Part shown: positions 17,575 to 28,149 of the stretch, piece after piece
Numbering within the stretch: the stretch's first letter is position 1
Layout: every line of letters begins with the position of its first letter
Assembly (NCBI GenBank): GCA_903632075.3
Contig: CAHIKZ030004289.1
Location: 957,501-1,021,500 of the forward strand
From: Acanthosepion pharaonis
Lineage: Eukaryota > Mollusca > Cephalopoda > Sepiida > Sepiidae
Direction: 5' to 3'
Length of the DNA stretch: 64,000 bases
Notes under the pieces: generated by a model
The model's input: only the letters and a program-made list of their open reading frames with translations
What the model was told of the DNA's origin: nothing
Databases searched by the model: none
Translations under genes and position numbers: made by a program

Positions 17575-17735
17575 GTATGGAAGGAAGGAGAAGAGGAGAG
17601 GAGAAAGAAAAAAGGGAAACGAAAGAAGGAATAAAGGAAAAGAGAACGAACCAAAAACATCAGGTGATAGTTATTGCGATTGTGATGCTGACCCTCTGGG
17701 TTATGATTAAGGTGATGATGATGATGATGCCATTA
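17575..17735. repeat. Purine-rich tract and (GAT)n
   Basis: GGAAGGAGAAGAGGAGAGG-like purine tract, followed by GATGATGATGATGATG at 17714-17729. Confidence 0.8.
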
Positions 17736-17804
17736 ACTATGATTATTTTCACAATAGAAATTACTGACGATAATAACGAAATTGTCTGCAATGATTACGA
17801 ATCA

Positions 17805-19505
17805 GTGAGTATATATCTCTGTGATAATTACTATGAATAGATATCGCCGTGATAATTATTATAAAGAGATATCTGCATGGTAATTATTATGAACAGATAT
17901 CTGTGATAATTATTATGAATGGATATCTTCGTCATAATCATTATGAATAAATATCTTCTGGATAATTATTATGAATAGATATCGCCGTGATAATAATTAG
18001 GAACAGATATTTCCGTGATAAATATTATGAATAGATATCTCTGTGATAATTATTAAGAATAGATATCTTCGTAATAATTATTATGAATAGATATATTCGT
18101 AATAATTATTATGAGTAGATATTTTCGTGATAATTATTATGAATAGGTATATATGTGATAATTATTATCAAAGATATTTTCTTCATAATTATTACGATTC
18201 GGTGAATAGATATCTCCATGAAAACTTTCATGAATAGATATTTCAATGATACTTGTTACGACTCGGTAAATAAATATCTCAATGATAATTGTTACGAGTC
18301 GTTGACTTGATATCCCCTGGATAATTACTATGGATAGATATCTAAATGATAATTATTATGAATTGATATATCTATTGTAAGGATTATGAATAGATATTTC
18401 AACGATAAGTAACAACTCGCTTGGTGAATAGATGTATTCATGATAATTATTGTGACTCTCTGAATAAATACCTCCATGTTAATATTACCATTACCAAAAC
18501 TTTCTTTTCTTTTACTAAATAAAACTATTTTTTTTTATCAAAAAATCTACAAATTTTTACTGTTGCGTTCCACTATCTTCTCTCGCCTTTCAGTCTCATT
18601 ATTATGAAAAGATAAATATAAGATAAAAGATAATTATTATGAATAGATATCACGGTGATAATTATTATAAAGAGGTATCTCCATAATAATTATTATGAAT
18701 AGATAATACCATGATAATTATTATGAATAGATATCACTGTAATAATTATTATAAATAGATATCGCCATGATAATAATTTTGAATAGATAACTTCTGTGAT
18801 AAATATTATGAATAGATATCTCAATGATAATTTTTATGAATAGATCTCGTCATGATAGTTATTATGAATAGATATCACCATGATAATTATCATGTATAGA
18901 TATCACCATGGTAATTATTATGAACAGATATCTCTGTGATAATTATTATGAATGGATATCTTCGTCATAATCATTATGAATAAATATCTTCTGGATAATT
19001 ATTATGAATAGATATCGCCGTGATAATAATTAGGAACAGATATTTCCGTGATAAATATTATGATAGATATCTCTGTGATAATTATTAAGAATAGATGTCT
19101 TCGTAATAATTATTATGAATAGATATATTCGTAATAATTATTATGAGTAGATATTTTAGTGGTAATTATTATGAATTTGATATATATGTGTTAATTATTA
19201 TCAAAGATATTTTCTTCATAATTATTACGATTCGGTGAATAGATATCTCCATGAAAACTTTCATGAATAGATATTTCAATGATACTTGTTACGACTCGGT
19301 AAATAAATATCTCAATGATAATTGTTACGAGTCGTTGACTTGATATCCCCTGGATAATTACTATGGATAGATATCTAAATGATAATTATTATGAATAGAT
19401 ATATCCATAGTAAGGATTATGAATAGATATTTCAACGATAAGTAACAACTCGCTTGGTGAATAGATGTATCCATGATAATTATTGTGACTCTGCGAATAA
19501 ATATC
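17805..19505. repeat. 28 bp degenerate satellite with a ~1.03 kb higher-order duplication
   Basis: The consensus unit reads GATAATTATTATGAATAGAT then ATCACCAT-like, about 28 bp. Units diverge, but the order of variants from 17891 to 18600 is repeated almost exactly at 18922-19640. The repeat includes the same odd units (TAGGAACAGATATTTCCGTG; GATTCGGTGAATAG; TCGTTGACTTGATATCCCC) and the same non-satellite flank ending TCTCTCGCCTTTCAGTC. A block of about 1035 bp was thus duplicated after the satellite had diverged. Confidence 0.9.
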
Positions 19506-19639
19506 TTCATGATAATATTACCTTTACCAAAACTTTCCTTGCTTTTACTAAATAAAAATAAATTCTTTTATCAAAAAATCTTCAAAATTAATTTTTACAG
19601 TTGCGTTCCGCTATCTTCTCTCGCCTTTCAGTCAACTTT

Positions 19640-20044
19640 ATAGTTCCATCCTCGCAAAGGATTTTATCTTTCTGATCAAAGAATTGATTTTGTTACCTTT
19701 TGCAATCTTCCAGCTTATTAATTAAGTTATGCATTTCTGTTCAGGAAAACAAAGACAAAACGAAAATGTTGAAATTACAGTACAGAAAAAAACCATAAAA
19801 GTAATGGCTGTCATTACATAGAAAAGGGAGAAAAAGAAATGGTATAATTTATTATAAAGGACATTTATATAAAAATATACATTAGAAACAGAACATCAGC
19901 GAAAATGAGACTGGCAGTTTAATAAATCATGAAATCTATCAATTTTGGAATCATGTTAATGATTGATAGATTGAGTTTTCTATTTATTATCAATTCTTAC
20001 AGATTATTTAATACCAGAAAATAATTTTACATTGTACGTAGATT
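19640..20044. other. AT-rich spacer, nothing recognised
   Basis: No frame, promoter boxes or internal repeats recognised between the satellite and the LINE-A fragment. Confidence 0.35.
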
Positions 20045-20510
20045 TTAAATATAATAATGGTCTAGTCCGTCCTTGCATGGAATATTGCTGTCATATATGG
20101 TCTTGTGCTCCCGCTGTAAGTCTCGAGGTCCTCGACAAAATCCAGAGACGAATATGCAAGATGATAGGTCCTGATCTGTCATCTAGTCTACAATCGCTAT
20201 CCCACAGGCGTCCCGTGGCCTCCCTCTGTTTCTTCTATAAGTATTTTCAGGGCTACTGTTCCGTCGAGCTACTTTAGCTGGTTCCTGGACTAAATGAATT
20301 TAAGCGAGCTACCAGGCTGACATCTCGGTCTCCCCACCTTTCACTGTTAAAATGGTTAAACGTAACCATGTCTTCTACTCAAACAACTTCTTCTTTCGCA
20401 CTTCCCGTCTGCCGAACTCCCTTCCTCTTACTTCTTTCCCTGATAACTATAATCTTCAAATGTTCAAGTGTAATGTCAATCGAAATCTAACACCCTGAGC
20501 TTATTCCCCG
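20045..20510 (+). pseudogene. LINE-A ORF2 C-terminal relic
   Basis: A clean frame reads YNNGLVRPCMEYCCHIWSCA, LEVLDKIQRRICKMIGPDLS, LQSLSHRRPVASLCFFYKYF and stops at 20275. In the next frame TRLTSRSPHLSL, VKRNHVFYSNNFFFRTSRLP and NSLPLTSFPDNYNLQMFK follow to a terminal stop. This is one of the better preserved copies of the family's C-terminus and needs one frameshift. The 5' part is truncated. Confidence 0.85.
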
Positions 20511-20739
20511 TCCTTTTCTATATATTTTCCTCAAACACGCCTCTTTACTCTTGTTCTCAATCCTTGAATGTTTTTATTGTAGGTTCTCAAGAACAAAGAA
20601 AATGTATAAATTCAGTTTCATATTACACTTCTAATCATCGTGTTTTGAAACAATAAATATTGTCGAAGAATGAAGTTAGTTAAAAAAGCGATGTCATGGG
20701 GGAAAAAACGTCCCTTTGACGGGCACATTTGCCCATTAT

Positions 20740-21050
20740 CTATTTTTCGGAGATGTGGCATTATGTACACTGTTTTGTCCTCATTTTCGTTTCGGCCGTT
20801 GTACGCTCCGGCCTTCTTCAGATGGTTGGAATGTCGAACTGAACCCTTTATTTCGCTCGCTGGGGTAGACTTTTCTATTTCCACGTGCCATGTCTAATGG
20901 ATGTCAGTTATCAGTTATCTGCTGTTAATTCACCTCTCCAAGTTCTCAACTGCCTTAACCAGGAATTGAACTCTTTGGGTCCTGTCACTGGATTTTACCA
21001 ATGCCTTTATCCACTGTGCCATGTGTTCTTAAGTGACTTATAAGCTTAAT
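20740..21050 (-). mobile_element. PLE terminal repeat (pLTR), inverted copy
   Basis: GATGTGGCATTATGTACA, then TTTCGGCCGTTGTACGCTCCGG and CCTTCTTCAGATGG, a middle block, then CCTTTATCCACTGTGCCATGT and TAATGTATTCAGCAACC. It has the same extent and order as 13806-14169. It adjoins PLE coding sequence on the same strand at 21165-21540, which supports its identity as a PLE terminal repeat. Confidence 0.7.
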
Positions 21051-21164
21051 GTATTCAGCAACCATTTTTTACCATTGACCATGTTGCAATTTTTGCTGTT
21101 ATCATTGCATGTTTTTTACCAGAGCTCATATTGCAATTTTCGTTGTTATTATTTTCTCAGGCAC

Positions 21165-21540
21165 TCCTTATTACTGGTTCCCATATTGTATTTATATCTA
21201 TGCTTGGTCGGCTCAGGAGATTTTTATGGCCTAGTATATGTGCTGATTCCTTAATTTACGAATTTTCCAATGATGTTCTTTGTCTATGATTTCAACCTGA
21301 TCCCACAGAGAGCGGTGATCTCCCTTTTCTCTCCATATGTGTTCAGCCACGCTTGATTTTTCCACTTGCACTTGTGTTACAGCTTTTTGGTGTTCTTACA
21401 TTAAGAAGGCGACTTGTCTCGAACCCATGCTCTGTTCGAGATATTAGAACGTCCATGAATGGGAGTGTGTTGTTACTCTCTTTCTCCATAGTGAACTTTA
21501 TCGAAGATCTTATTGAGTTCACATGGTCCAGTAGAACCTA
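21165..21540 (-). pseudogene. Penelope-like element: RT end fused to GIY-YIG endonuclease
   Basis: The minus strand reads VLLDHVNSIRSSIKFTMEKE, NNTLPFMDVLISRTEHG, which is the region after the YVDD motif of PLE reverse transcriptase. It then jumps directly to FETSRLLNVR, and in shifted frames SSVAEHIWREKGDH, VEIIDKEHHWKIRKLRNQHIY and DINTIWEPVIRSA, the distal part of a PLE GIY-YIG nuclease. The linker and the GIY-YIG start between them are deleted. In intact PLEs the RT copies RNA and the GIY-YIG domain nicks DNA. This copy cannot do either. Confidence 0.8.
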
Positions 21541-21690
21541 GATTGCAGCTGCGGAAAGAAATATAAAGGGAAGACAGGCCGCCTTCTTAATGGAAGGCTA
21601 ACTCCTGAAGAATGCCGAAGCGTAAAACGGCCAAAACGTTATGATAAATATGGCAACAAAGATGAGGACAATAGTCTGAATAATGTAAAT
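21541..21690 (+). pseudogene. PLE GIY-YIG core fragment plus terminal repeat, opposite strand
   Basis: The plus strand reads DCSCGKKYKGKTGRLLNGRL, matching the GIY-YIG segment CGxxYIGETGRxLxxRL of PLEs. It is followed at once by CTGAAGAATGCCGAAGCGTA...ACGGCCAAAACGTT and the GTAAATAGTGT tail of the PLE terminal repeat. It abuts the minus-strand PLE piece, so the element is inverted upon itself here. Confidence 0.65.
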
Positions 21691-22351
21691 AGTGTATGTT
21701 TGTCCATTTTTGTCTTTTCTCTTTTGCTGCTTTCATTCTATTTCTTTACTTGGTTGCCATGTTATATTTGTTCTTCTAATATTACTTTTACATTTCACTA
21801 AAAAGTAGAAAGGTTCACCTATCACCCTGATCACGCATCTTCCTCGTCTTTTTAACAGGAGTAGAGGTTTATCCCTTGTTTTCTGTTTAGGGTTGGCTTT
21901 CCGTCTCCTTCTAAAGTCTACTCATTTACTTTCACCCTCAGTATCTCCTTGCGCCTTAGTGGCATTATCCCCTTCCTTGAGGTATTTTTTTTAATCATTG
22001 AGCTATAGAGATAGAATTTACACGATTACACGAGATGGTCGTTGACCCCAGAAGAACGTTCCTACGCCCTTTGACAGTTGTTGATTTTAGTCCTACTGTG
22101 TGACTAGCTACCCTCCTAGCCAGAAAAGTCTGGGAGACCGGTTTAGTCGCCGATGACTCGACTACAGGTTCTTCTAGGTTATAGGTTACCAGTCCTACTC
22201 GTAGAGATACCTGGCATAATCCTTGAGAATTGTGAAATGATGCAACGAGAGAGAAAACATATAATATACAAATTAAACTCTGTAAATCATGCGCATTAAT
22301 TTAGTTATGTGATTCACCTTGATCTTCAGACTAAGAATTCCATATGTCACC
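21691..22351. other. Mostly unassigned; LINE-A-like 3' motif at 21935-21985
   Basis: CTTGCGCCTTAGTGGCATTATC at 21949 resembles the motif following LINE-A ORF2 at 16880 and 35300. Similar sequences stand next to PLE material at 46740 and 59700. The rest is not recognised. Confidence 0.35.
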
Positions 22352-22530
22352 TCCCGAGGCCTCAGTACCTAGATGGGTGACCGGTTAGGGTATATCAGGT
22401 TATGTAAGCTTAGATGTGCAGGTGGTGTAATGGATAATGGCACAGAATTGTTAATTGGAGAGCCGCGTTCAAATTCCTCTTGGTTCCGTTATTTTCATTT
22501 TCCCTTGGGAAAACTATGCTGTCTGCCTAG
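22352..22530 (+). mobile_element. SINE-5S, copy 2 (5' truncated)
   Basis: The 5S 3' half is present: CTCAGTACCTAGATGGGTGA, CCGGTTAGGGTATATCAGGTT, TGTAAGCTT (22361-22411). It is then joined to GTGGTGTAATGGATAATGGC and CCGCGTTCAAATTCC, and the SINE-2 body start. The 5S-to-tRNA junction is the same as at 9447/9455 and 35981/35991. Confidence 0.8.
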
Positions 22531-22534
22531 TCCT

Positions 22535-22890
22535 CACTTTCCAATCTCGATAGAGTCCAAAAGCATTTCAGAGCCCTTGGAGTTGACTAATTATTTTCAC
22601 CCACCAACTTCTCTCTCCCAGGCGACTTACATATTAGCAAACTACACACATTCCCTCTGTATTCGATCGGCTGGAAGTAAGTTCCACTCGAACCACTTCT
22701 TCCCGCGGACCACTGCCCTGTGGAACAGATTCCCAAGAGGATTTCTTCCATGATCGCTATAATGTTAACCTGTTCGAGTCTAGGTTTAAGCGTTATCTTC
22801 CCCTCTTGTCCATATAAACTACTCCTTAACGTAACCCTCTATCTAAAGTTGCCCTCAGGCCTTATACACGGTGAACATGACTGTAAAAAA
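22535..22890 (+). pseudogene. LINE-D ORF2 C-terminal relic and 3' end
   Basis: Fragments RVQKHFRALGVD-like, then SAGSKFHSNHFFPRTTALWN, RFPRG and, in another frame, NLFESRFKRYLPLLSI, end a non-LTR ORF2. The distal part with AACCTGTTCGAGTCTAGG, CCATATAAACTACTCCTTA and CGTAACCCTCTA is repeated at 48583-48720 behind a SINE-1, which confirms a family 3' end. The RT palm is absent. The relation to LINE-A is distant. Confidence 0.65.
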
Positions 22891-22924
22891 AAGGAAATGT
22901 TCAGTCTTAATCGATTATTATTAA

Positions 22925-23510
22925 GCAATATCAGCAAACACCAAGTACAAAAGCGAAGCTGATAAGGATGTACAAATATACCAGAAGAAATCTTGGATTT
23001 TTTATTCATAAATGAGCTAACTTTCAATTTAATGAGTTGACAGCGATATGTTGAGTTGGCCTCAGATTTTCTTCGACGGTAAACCCTCGCATAGAGTGAC
23101 TCAACAAAAGTAGACACTCCTTATTTTTAAATATGAATGCCAATTCAACCAATAGATTTTGGTGAACGTGACATTGGCCATGAATTTGGAAATTTATCTT
23201 CTTTTCTGGGACATTCAACCAGCTTGTAGTTGGAATACGAAGCTGATAATGATATTTACCCTTCAGAAGCGGAAACCAGACAGACGTTTGCAAGTGAAGT
23301 CACGATTAAAATTCAGTCCGACGAAGAAAGGATTTCCCGGCAGGAGAGAATAACTGAAAGCTCCCTCCACCCACTCACATCATAATTAGTGCCATATATA
23401 CCGTCCAAGTGGGAGTGCAAAAAATCCCCCTACACGAAATTTCGCAAAGCCCTTTTGAATGTTTCCATTGTTATCTTCTAACATTATAATATCAGGTCCT
23501 GAAGTGACAT
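22925..23510 (+). repeat. Dispersed repeat I, copy 2
   Basis: Second copy of the 6085-6700 repeat with the same block order. It shares the TTGGTGAACGTGACATTGGC block, TGGGACATTCAACCAGC and GTCACGATTAAAATTCA. Confidence 0.6.
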
Positions 23511-23559
23511 GAATCAATGTCTATTCACAGAACGAAAAAGACACTAATGCTTAGCGTCA

Positions 23560-23830
23560 GAGAAAAAAATTAAATTTCTGGAATACAGAAAAAGAAAGAC
23601 TGCATGGAAAATTTGGCACTCACAGGACATATTGAAGGCATGAGAACAGAAGGAAAAAAATCGAGTAAATCTCTTGTGTCAGTCGTGTAAATGGATGAAA
23701 GGTCATGGCTTGGGAAATATAGTAAGAGGAGAATTATTGCTTAGAGCTACAGACAGAAAGTTATGGAGACCTGTTATCGGCCATATCCCGAAGGAAAACG
23801 GCATATAGAAGATTATCTTTGAATTACCAT
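23560..23830 (+). pseudogene. LINE-B ORF2 C-terminal relic
   Basis: Fragments KKKDCMENLALTGHIEGMRT, GLGNIVRGELLLRATDRKLW and a terminal VPKENGI-like end are equivalent to LINE-B RKEGLENLILTGxIE and LRATKDRKxWRAMIAxxLKG. Stops and frameshifts are present. It is followed by A/T-rich decay. Confidence 0.65.
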
Positions 23831-24320
23831 GACTACATGGGAATTATACAGGATTGGTCTTCCGTTGTTTTCTCGATTTTTTTTTAATAGGGGATATTCC
23901 ACTTACTAGGCTGGCTGCTACCCGAGGCCACACAGCCCAGTCTACGTTGCTATTTAACTAATAAATCATAGATTTCCCAAAGGTATTCATAAAAAAGTGA
24001 ATGCAACAGGATAAGTTGAATTTAGATCTCAGCTGGCTGGTTCAAATATCCGCGCCGGGAGCCGTTACATTACCCCAATATCCGCATCTTTTACAGACCA
24101 TTCTCAATAAACTGCACAAACCATTTTTTTTCGTCTCAGTCGATTTTTCCTTATCTTTCGATTAAAAAATCTTATTTCAGAAAATGTTACTTATTTTCCT
24201 TTTATTAAGAATTTGATTCAGGAAATAAATAATACGCGCGTTTGATAATAAAAAAATGAATGCTGACAGATCAGCTAGCACAATGTAATCAAACACTCTC
24301 AGATCTTTAGTAATTACAAA
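23831..24320. other. Unassigned
   Basis: A possible very decayed SINE-2 on the minus strand (GGTTCAAATATCC near 24035 and AGCCGTTACATTACC near 24060). This is not convincing enough to call. Confidence 0.25.
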
Positions 24321-24324
24321 TGGT

Positions 24325-24500
24325 AAGTAAGTACCACACTTTCGCGGTACCATACCTTTAGGTATGTTAAACTACTTCTGCTCATGCGTGTTTATAGTTG
24401 GTACTCTTGTGGTCATGTGATCGAATTTTGAGATTGCTCGCGCTAGTTTTCTCGCTGCAGTTGCAGTGTAAAACATGGCCGCTCCGCTAGAAGTGTGCAA
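24325..24500 (+). mobile_element. mariner 5' end, truncated after the start of transposase
   Basis: It contains CATACCTTTAGGTATGTTAA, CTGCTCATGCGTGTTTATAG, TTGGTACTCTTGTGGTCATG and an AAAACATGGCCGCTCCGCTA start reading MAAPLEVCN. The sequence then leaves the family. This is the third 5'-end-only copy in the window. Confidence 0.75.
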
Positions 24501-24790
24501 TTTTTTTTGTCTTTTTCATATCTACGGAAAAATCGAAATCACCCACAGGTTATCTGCCTCATTCGATCTTTAGCCTACAATCAACCTGTACAGCTTATAT
24601 CGGAAAATCATTTTCAAATCGAGTTTTCTTAGAAAGCCAATGGCTTTTTGTGTTAAAATAAGTTACGGAATTGCATGACTGCATTGTTTTCTAAAAAGAA
24701 AAAATATCCTATTCCATTTTCTAAACAACGACATGACGTTTTTTTACCGCTAGTGAATAATTCTCTCTTCTGAGTAGCCTGTACACATAT

Positions 24791-25300
24791 ACGAGGGTAA
24801 GTAAAATATTATCAGTACCTTTGTTATAACATATCTTTAGGTATGTCACACTGCCTTCTGCTCATGCATGCTTATAGTTGGTACAGTTGTGGTCAGCTGA
24901 TCGAAGTTACAGCTTGGTCGCGCCAGTTTTCTTGCTGATGTTACAGTGTAAAACATGGTCGCTTCGCTAGCAGTGTGCACCAAGGAGGAATAACGAATAG
25001 TTCTGCAATTTATCTGCTCGGAAGGTGTGTCAGGGGCTGAAATTTATCGGAGGCTTTTTATACGGCAACAGTGCACTACCTCATAGAAGTGTGTTGGAGT
25101 GGATCGAGAAGTGGCCAGACAAGCATAACGCACCAAGAAGGAGCAGGACGCTCGTCAACATCCACCAGTGAGACGTGAAGATTCAGCAAGCTCGAGAAAT
25201 GGTAATGGTGAATCGGCGAATGATCATCGATGAGGTAGCACGTTCTCTTCAGATTCGAATCACTGCTATCAGATCCGACAACCACAAACAAGAATGTGTT
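24791..25300 (+). pseudogene. mariner 5' end and transposase N-terminus
   Basis: The terminus ACGAGGGTAAGTAAAATATT is followed by a 5' UTR and ATG at 24955. The ORF reads MVASLAVCTKEE, stop, then in shifting frames QFICSEGVSGAEIYRRLF, a degenerate linker, and AREMVMVNRRMIIDEVARSL then QIRITAI. These are the two N-terminal helix-turn-helix modules of mariner transposase. Similarity ends at about 25300, where an (AT)n(TG)n array begins. The catalytic domain is missing. Confidence 0.75.

Positions 25301-25378
<78 letters not shown>
25301..25378. repeat. (AT)n(TG)n compound microsatellite
   Basis: A short AT run followed by about 62 bp of TG, placed at the break of the mariner copy. Confidence 0.95.
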
Positions 25379-25379
<1 letters not shown>

Positions 25380-25865
25380 CATAGAGTACCTTTAAACACT
25401 TATGGTTATGTCCCAATAAATACGTTGGACATTATTGCATTATTGCATTATTTTAAGCGAGGGTAATATGTTGTCTTAGTAGTCCACAACTAGCAGTGGT
25501 TTACCTACTTCATGCTGCTGGCGAGTATTGTATTTTGTCGATGTTATAAAGATTACCATTTCATTTCTAACCTCCTTTTTGGTTATTCCTCATTCATTAA
25601 CCCTTTCTAGGTTACAATATATGTATTCAGGTGGATGTGGGGGTATGAGTTTGCATTCATCAAACAAAATGATTTATTTTTTTAAATTTTGAACCTATTT
25701 ATGTTAGTTTGTGTTTGATTATGGCTAGCGATTTAAATTTTAAAAAATATATCAATTTGTCTGATGATAGCAAAATCGTGAAACCCAGGGTTACAAACTC
25801 ATATTCCATACAACTGAATATGTTAGCTCTATCACTGATATTGAGCGCTTCCCAATAAGTACTGC

Positions 25866-25917
<52 letters not shown>

Positions 25918-25919
25918 AA

Positions 25920-26002
<83 letters not shown>
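25866..26002. repeat. (AT)n(CA)n(AT)n compound microsatellite
   Basis: AT array, a short TAATATAAAC break, about 50 bp of AC, then a second AT array. Confidence 0.95.
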
Positions 26003-26005
<3 letters not shown>

Positions 26006-26555
26006 AATGCGAATGCCGCTGTGTTACACTTTTTTTAACTTTACTCTTTGAGGCCGTAACTCAATACATACCATTTTTGAATCAGCCCGACCCCGTGAGG
26101 AAATTAAAAACATTCCGGTTCGGATCCAGACCCGTAATCCTGAAATTTTTAATTCATAAGTTTTCATTACTGCGATTGTTTTCGATGAATATTTACGTGG
26201 AATTTTTTGCGACGAAAGTTTTTGTACGATAACAAGTTTTATAACTTGGAAATAAATTTGGGAATGATAGAAATTAATTACGAAATACAGCGAAATAATT
26301 GTTTGTACAGAAAGTAAGGACCTGTGTACATCAAACTGTCTTTAAATTAAGTGGCGGTAGAAGAATTATCATTGAACTTTTAAAAGGTAAGTTTAAATAT
26401 TAATGCAATGCTTAAATGCAGCGATCAATTTTGAGTTCTTCTGTAGTTTATTGTTGCCTATCGCATCTACTCCTCCCTAACTATTGTGATGAAGGCCCAA
26501 TTAAGAGCCCTCCGCGGGAGCTAGCTTAAATGCCCATAGGACAGCTTATAACCTA
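26003..26555. other. Unassigned
   Basis: No frame or repeat match recognised. Confidence 0.35.
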
Positions 26556-26556
<1 letters not shown>

Positions 26557-26623
<67 letters not shown>

Positions 26624-26667
26624 ACAGACAGTTCTAATATATATATATATATTAGAACTGTCTGTTG
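26557..26667. repeat. (AT)n array ending in a perfect 46 bp palindrome
   Basis: About 64 bp of AT is followed by a perfect inverted repeat (26622-26667). Its arms run CAACAGACAGTTCTAA into ATs and back to TTAGAACTGTCTGTTG. The following TTGGATTTTAAATCAGC recurs at 27072, so the palindrome may mark a fold-back element end. Confidence 0.9.
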
Positions 26668-26717
26668 GATTTTAAATCAGCTTGCTGGAAACTGGAAAGT
26701 GTTTATATTTTATTCTT

Positions 26718-26725
<8 letters not shown>

Positions 26726-26750
<25 letters not shown>
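26726..26750. repeat. (AT)n microsatellite
   Basis: Short AT array directly before repeat E. Confidence 0.9.
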
Positions 26751-26752
<2 letters not shown>

Positions 26753-26756
26753 ATAA

Positions 26757-26894
26757 TAATCGATTCCCCCGTCGAGATTCGACGTATGAGGGTCAAGCAA
26801 ATCAGTTTCCAGGAAACCGACAGCCCGACACCGGCACAGGCACATGAGATTTGATTATAGTGGTGAAGGCCTCGTGCAGGACCATCCGCACTTT

Positions 26895-26898
<4 letters not shown>
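26757..26898 (+). repeat. Repeat E, copy 1 (pair with 63048-63245)
   Basis: Shares TTCGACGTATGAGGGTCAAG, AAATCAGTTxCxAGGAA, AGCCCGACACC, GGCACAG, GTGGTGAAGGCCTCGTGCAG-like and CATCCGCACTTTxTGA with 63048-63245. Both copies lie immediately after an (AT)n array, so the AT array may be part of the repeat. Confidence 0.65.

Positions 26899-26925
<27 letters not shown>
26899..26925. repeat. (AT)n microsatellite
   Basis: Short AT array. 26925-27590 is otherwise unassigned apart from a TTGGATTTTAAATCAGC echo at 27072. Confidence 0.9.
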
Positions 26926-26929
<4 letters not shown>

Positions 26930-27589
26930 GAGAGTGAAAGGGACAGAGAAAGATAGAGCCGTATTTTAGTTTTTTTTTTTTTCTCTTTTTTCTGCTATGG
27001 TTTTCGCTAGTTTACGGGGCGCAATATTTATCCCTGGTATTATGGCGCGTATTGAGATTCCTTTGCTGTGTGTTGGATTTTAAATCAGCCCACTGAAACC
27101 AAGTTTTTTTTCTTTTCATTTTTTTTATAGTGTATGGTGTAAATACATTGCTAATGTGGTCAGTGATAAAGTTATGTGTTGCTGATGACAAGGTCAGTGG
27201 GTGCCGTGATCTTAATTGTGAAGTTTTAGGAAATATAGCTAGAATTATAAATCTGGCAACCATAGTGATAGGGGGATGAAAGCGATATTTATTTATAAAT
27301 GATAATGAGAGTTTCCGATAATGTTATTTTTGGTTTGTGCATCCATCCTCATGATGAGGTTGCTTAGGGGCTTTTTCTCATTTGCTGCTGCCATAATTAC
27401 TTGTTAAATGAAGCATTAATTTCAGTCGATTTAATTATACGACTAGTATGAACAGTAATGTCATTTTGAATTTCTTTATTATTAGATGACGTATTGTCAG
27501 CTCTTATAGATTTATTACTGGTATCTCTTTCATGTTAATTTTCATTCTATTTACCCGAGTGGTATTTGGGTTAATACTAATTTAGAGGC

Positions 27590-27875
27590 TCGGTGGAGTA
27601 ATGGATAGCGGCTCTGATTGAGGAATCAGAGAGCCGAGTTCGAATACCAGTCGTATCCATTACATTCACGTACGGTCCAATACTTTGGGAAAGGTATGAA
27701 TTCTCTTCTTCTCGCCCACCCAGCTATGGTTAAATAGCATGGCAGACCGGCTTCTATAGCCTTGGATGGCAAATGGTCTACCGCAAAAAGAAATGACGAT
27801 CTACTGCGGGAAAAAAATCGGCTTCATCAGTCATGCATCGAAAGTATCACGCATGGCACACGACTGACTGACTAT
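27590..27875 (+). mobile_element. SINE-2, complete copy
   Basis: GGTGGAGTAATGGATAGCGG (A box), CCGAGTTCGAATACCAGTC (B box), CATTACATTCACGTACG, GGGAAAGGTATGAAT, CCCAGCTATGG, CTATAGCCTTGGATGGCAA, TGGTCTACCG, CTACTGCGGGAAAAAA, ATGCATCGAAAGTATCACGC and ending GACTGACTGAC. This is one of the best copies for a family consensus, about 285 bp. Confidence 0.85.
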
Positions 27876-27996
27876 GCTTTATTAATAGTAAATGAAACAT
27901 TTTCAAACATCATTAATTTTTGACAAGTATTTATTTCATCATTTCTGTACGTGTATATACACTTGTATGGTTAGTAGTTATCTTGATGTTTTTCTA

Positions 27997-28098
27997 TTAG
28001 GTTGGTGCAAAAATAATAACGTAATAATGTCGTTTTTTGACGTATTTTTTAACGTCAAAAAACGACATTATTACGTCATTATTTTTGCACCAACATAA
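27997..28098. mobile_element. MADE1-like palindromic mariner MITE (102 bp)
   Basis: Near-perfect inverted repeat. The left end TTAGGTTGGTGCAAAAATAA pairs with the right end TTATTTTTGCACCAACATAA, and the arms of about 47 bp meet around ATTTTTT. TA flanks both sides (27995-27996 and 28099-28100). The terminus and the palindromic layout closely resemble human MADE1 (derived from Hsmar1), whose transcripts fold into miR-548 hairpins. No coding capacity. Confidence 0.85.
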
Positions 28099-28149
28099 TA
28101 CTATTATTAAATAAAGTATTTTCAACTTACTATTATTTTTTAACTGGTT

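Noticed and set aside
17805..19505. CRISPR-like array (regular short repeats)
   Set aside because: Units are contiguous without unique spacers and diverge gradually. It is a eukaryotic satellite.
23880..24080. Decayed SINE-2 on the minus strand
   Set aside because: Only two short words match and their spacing is wrong.
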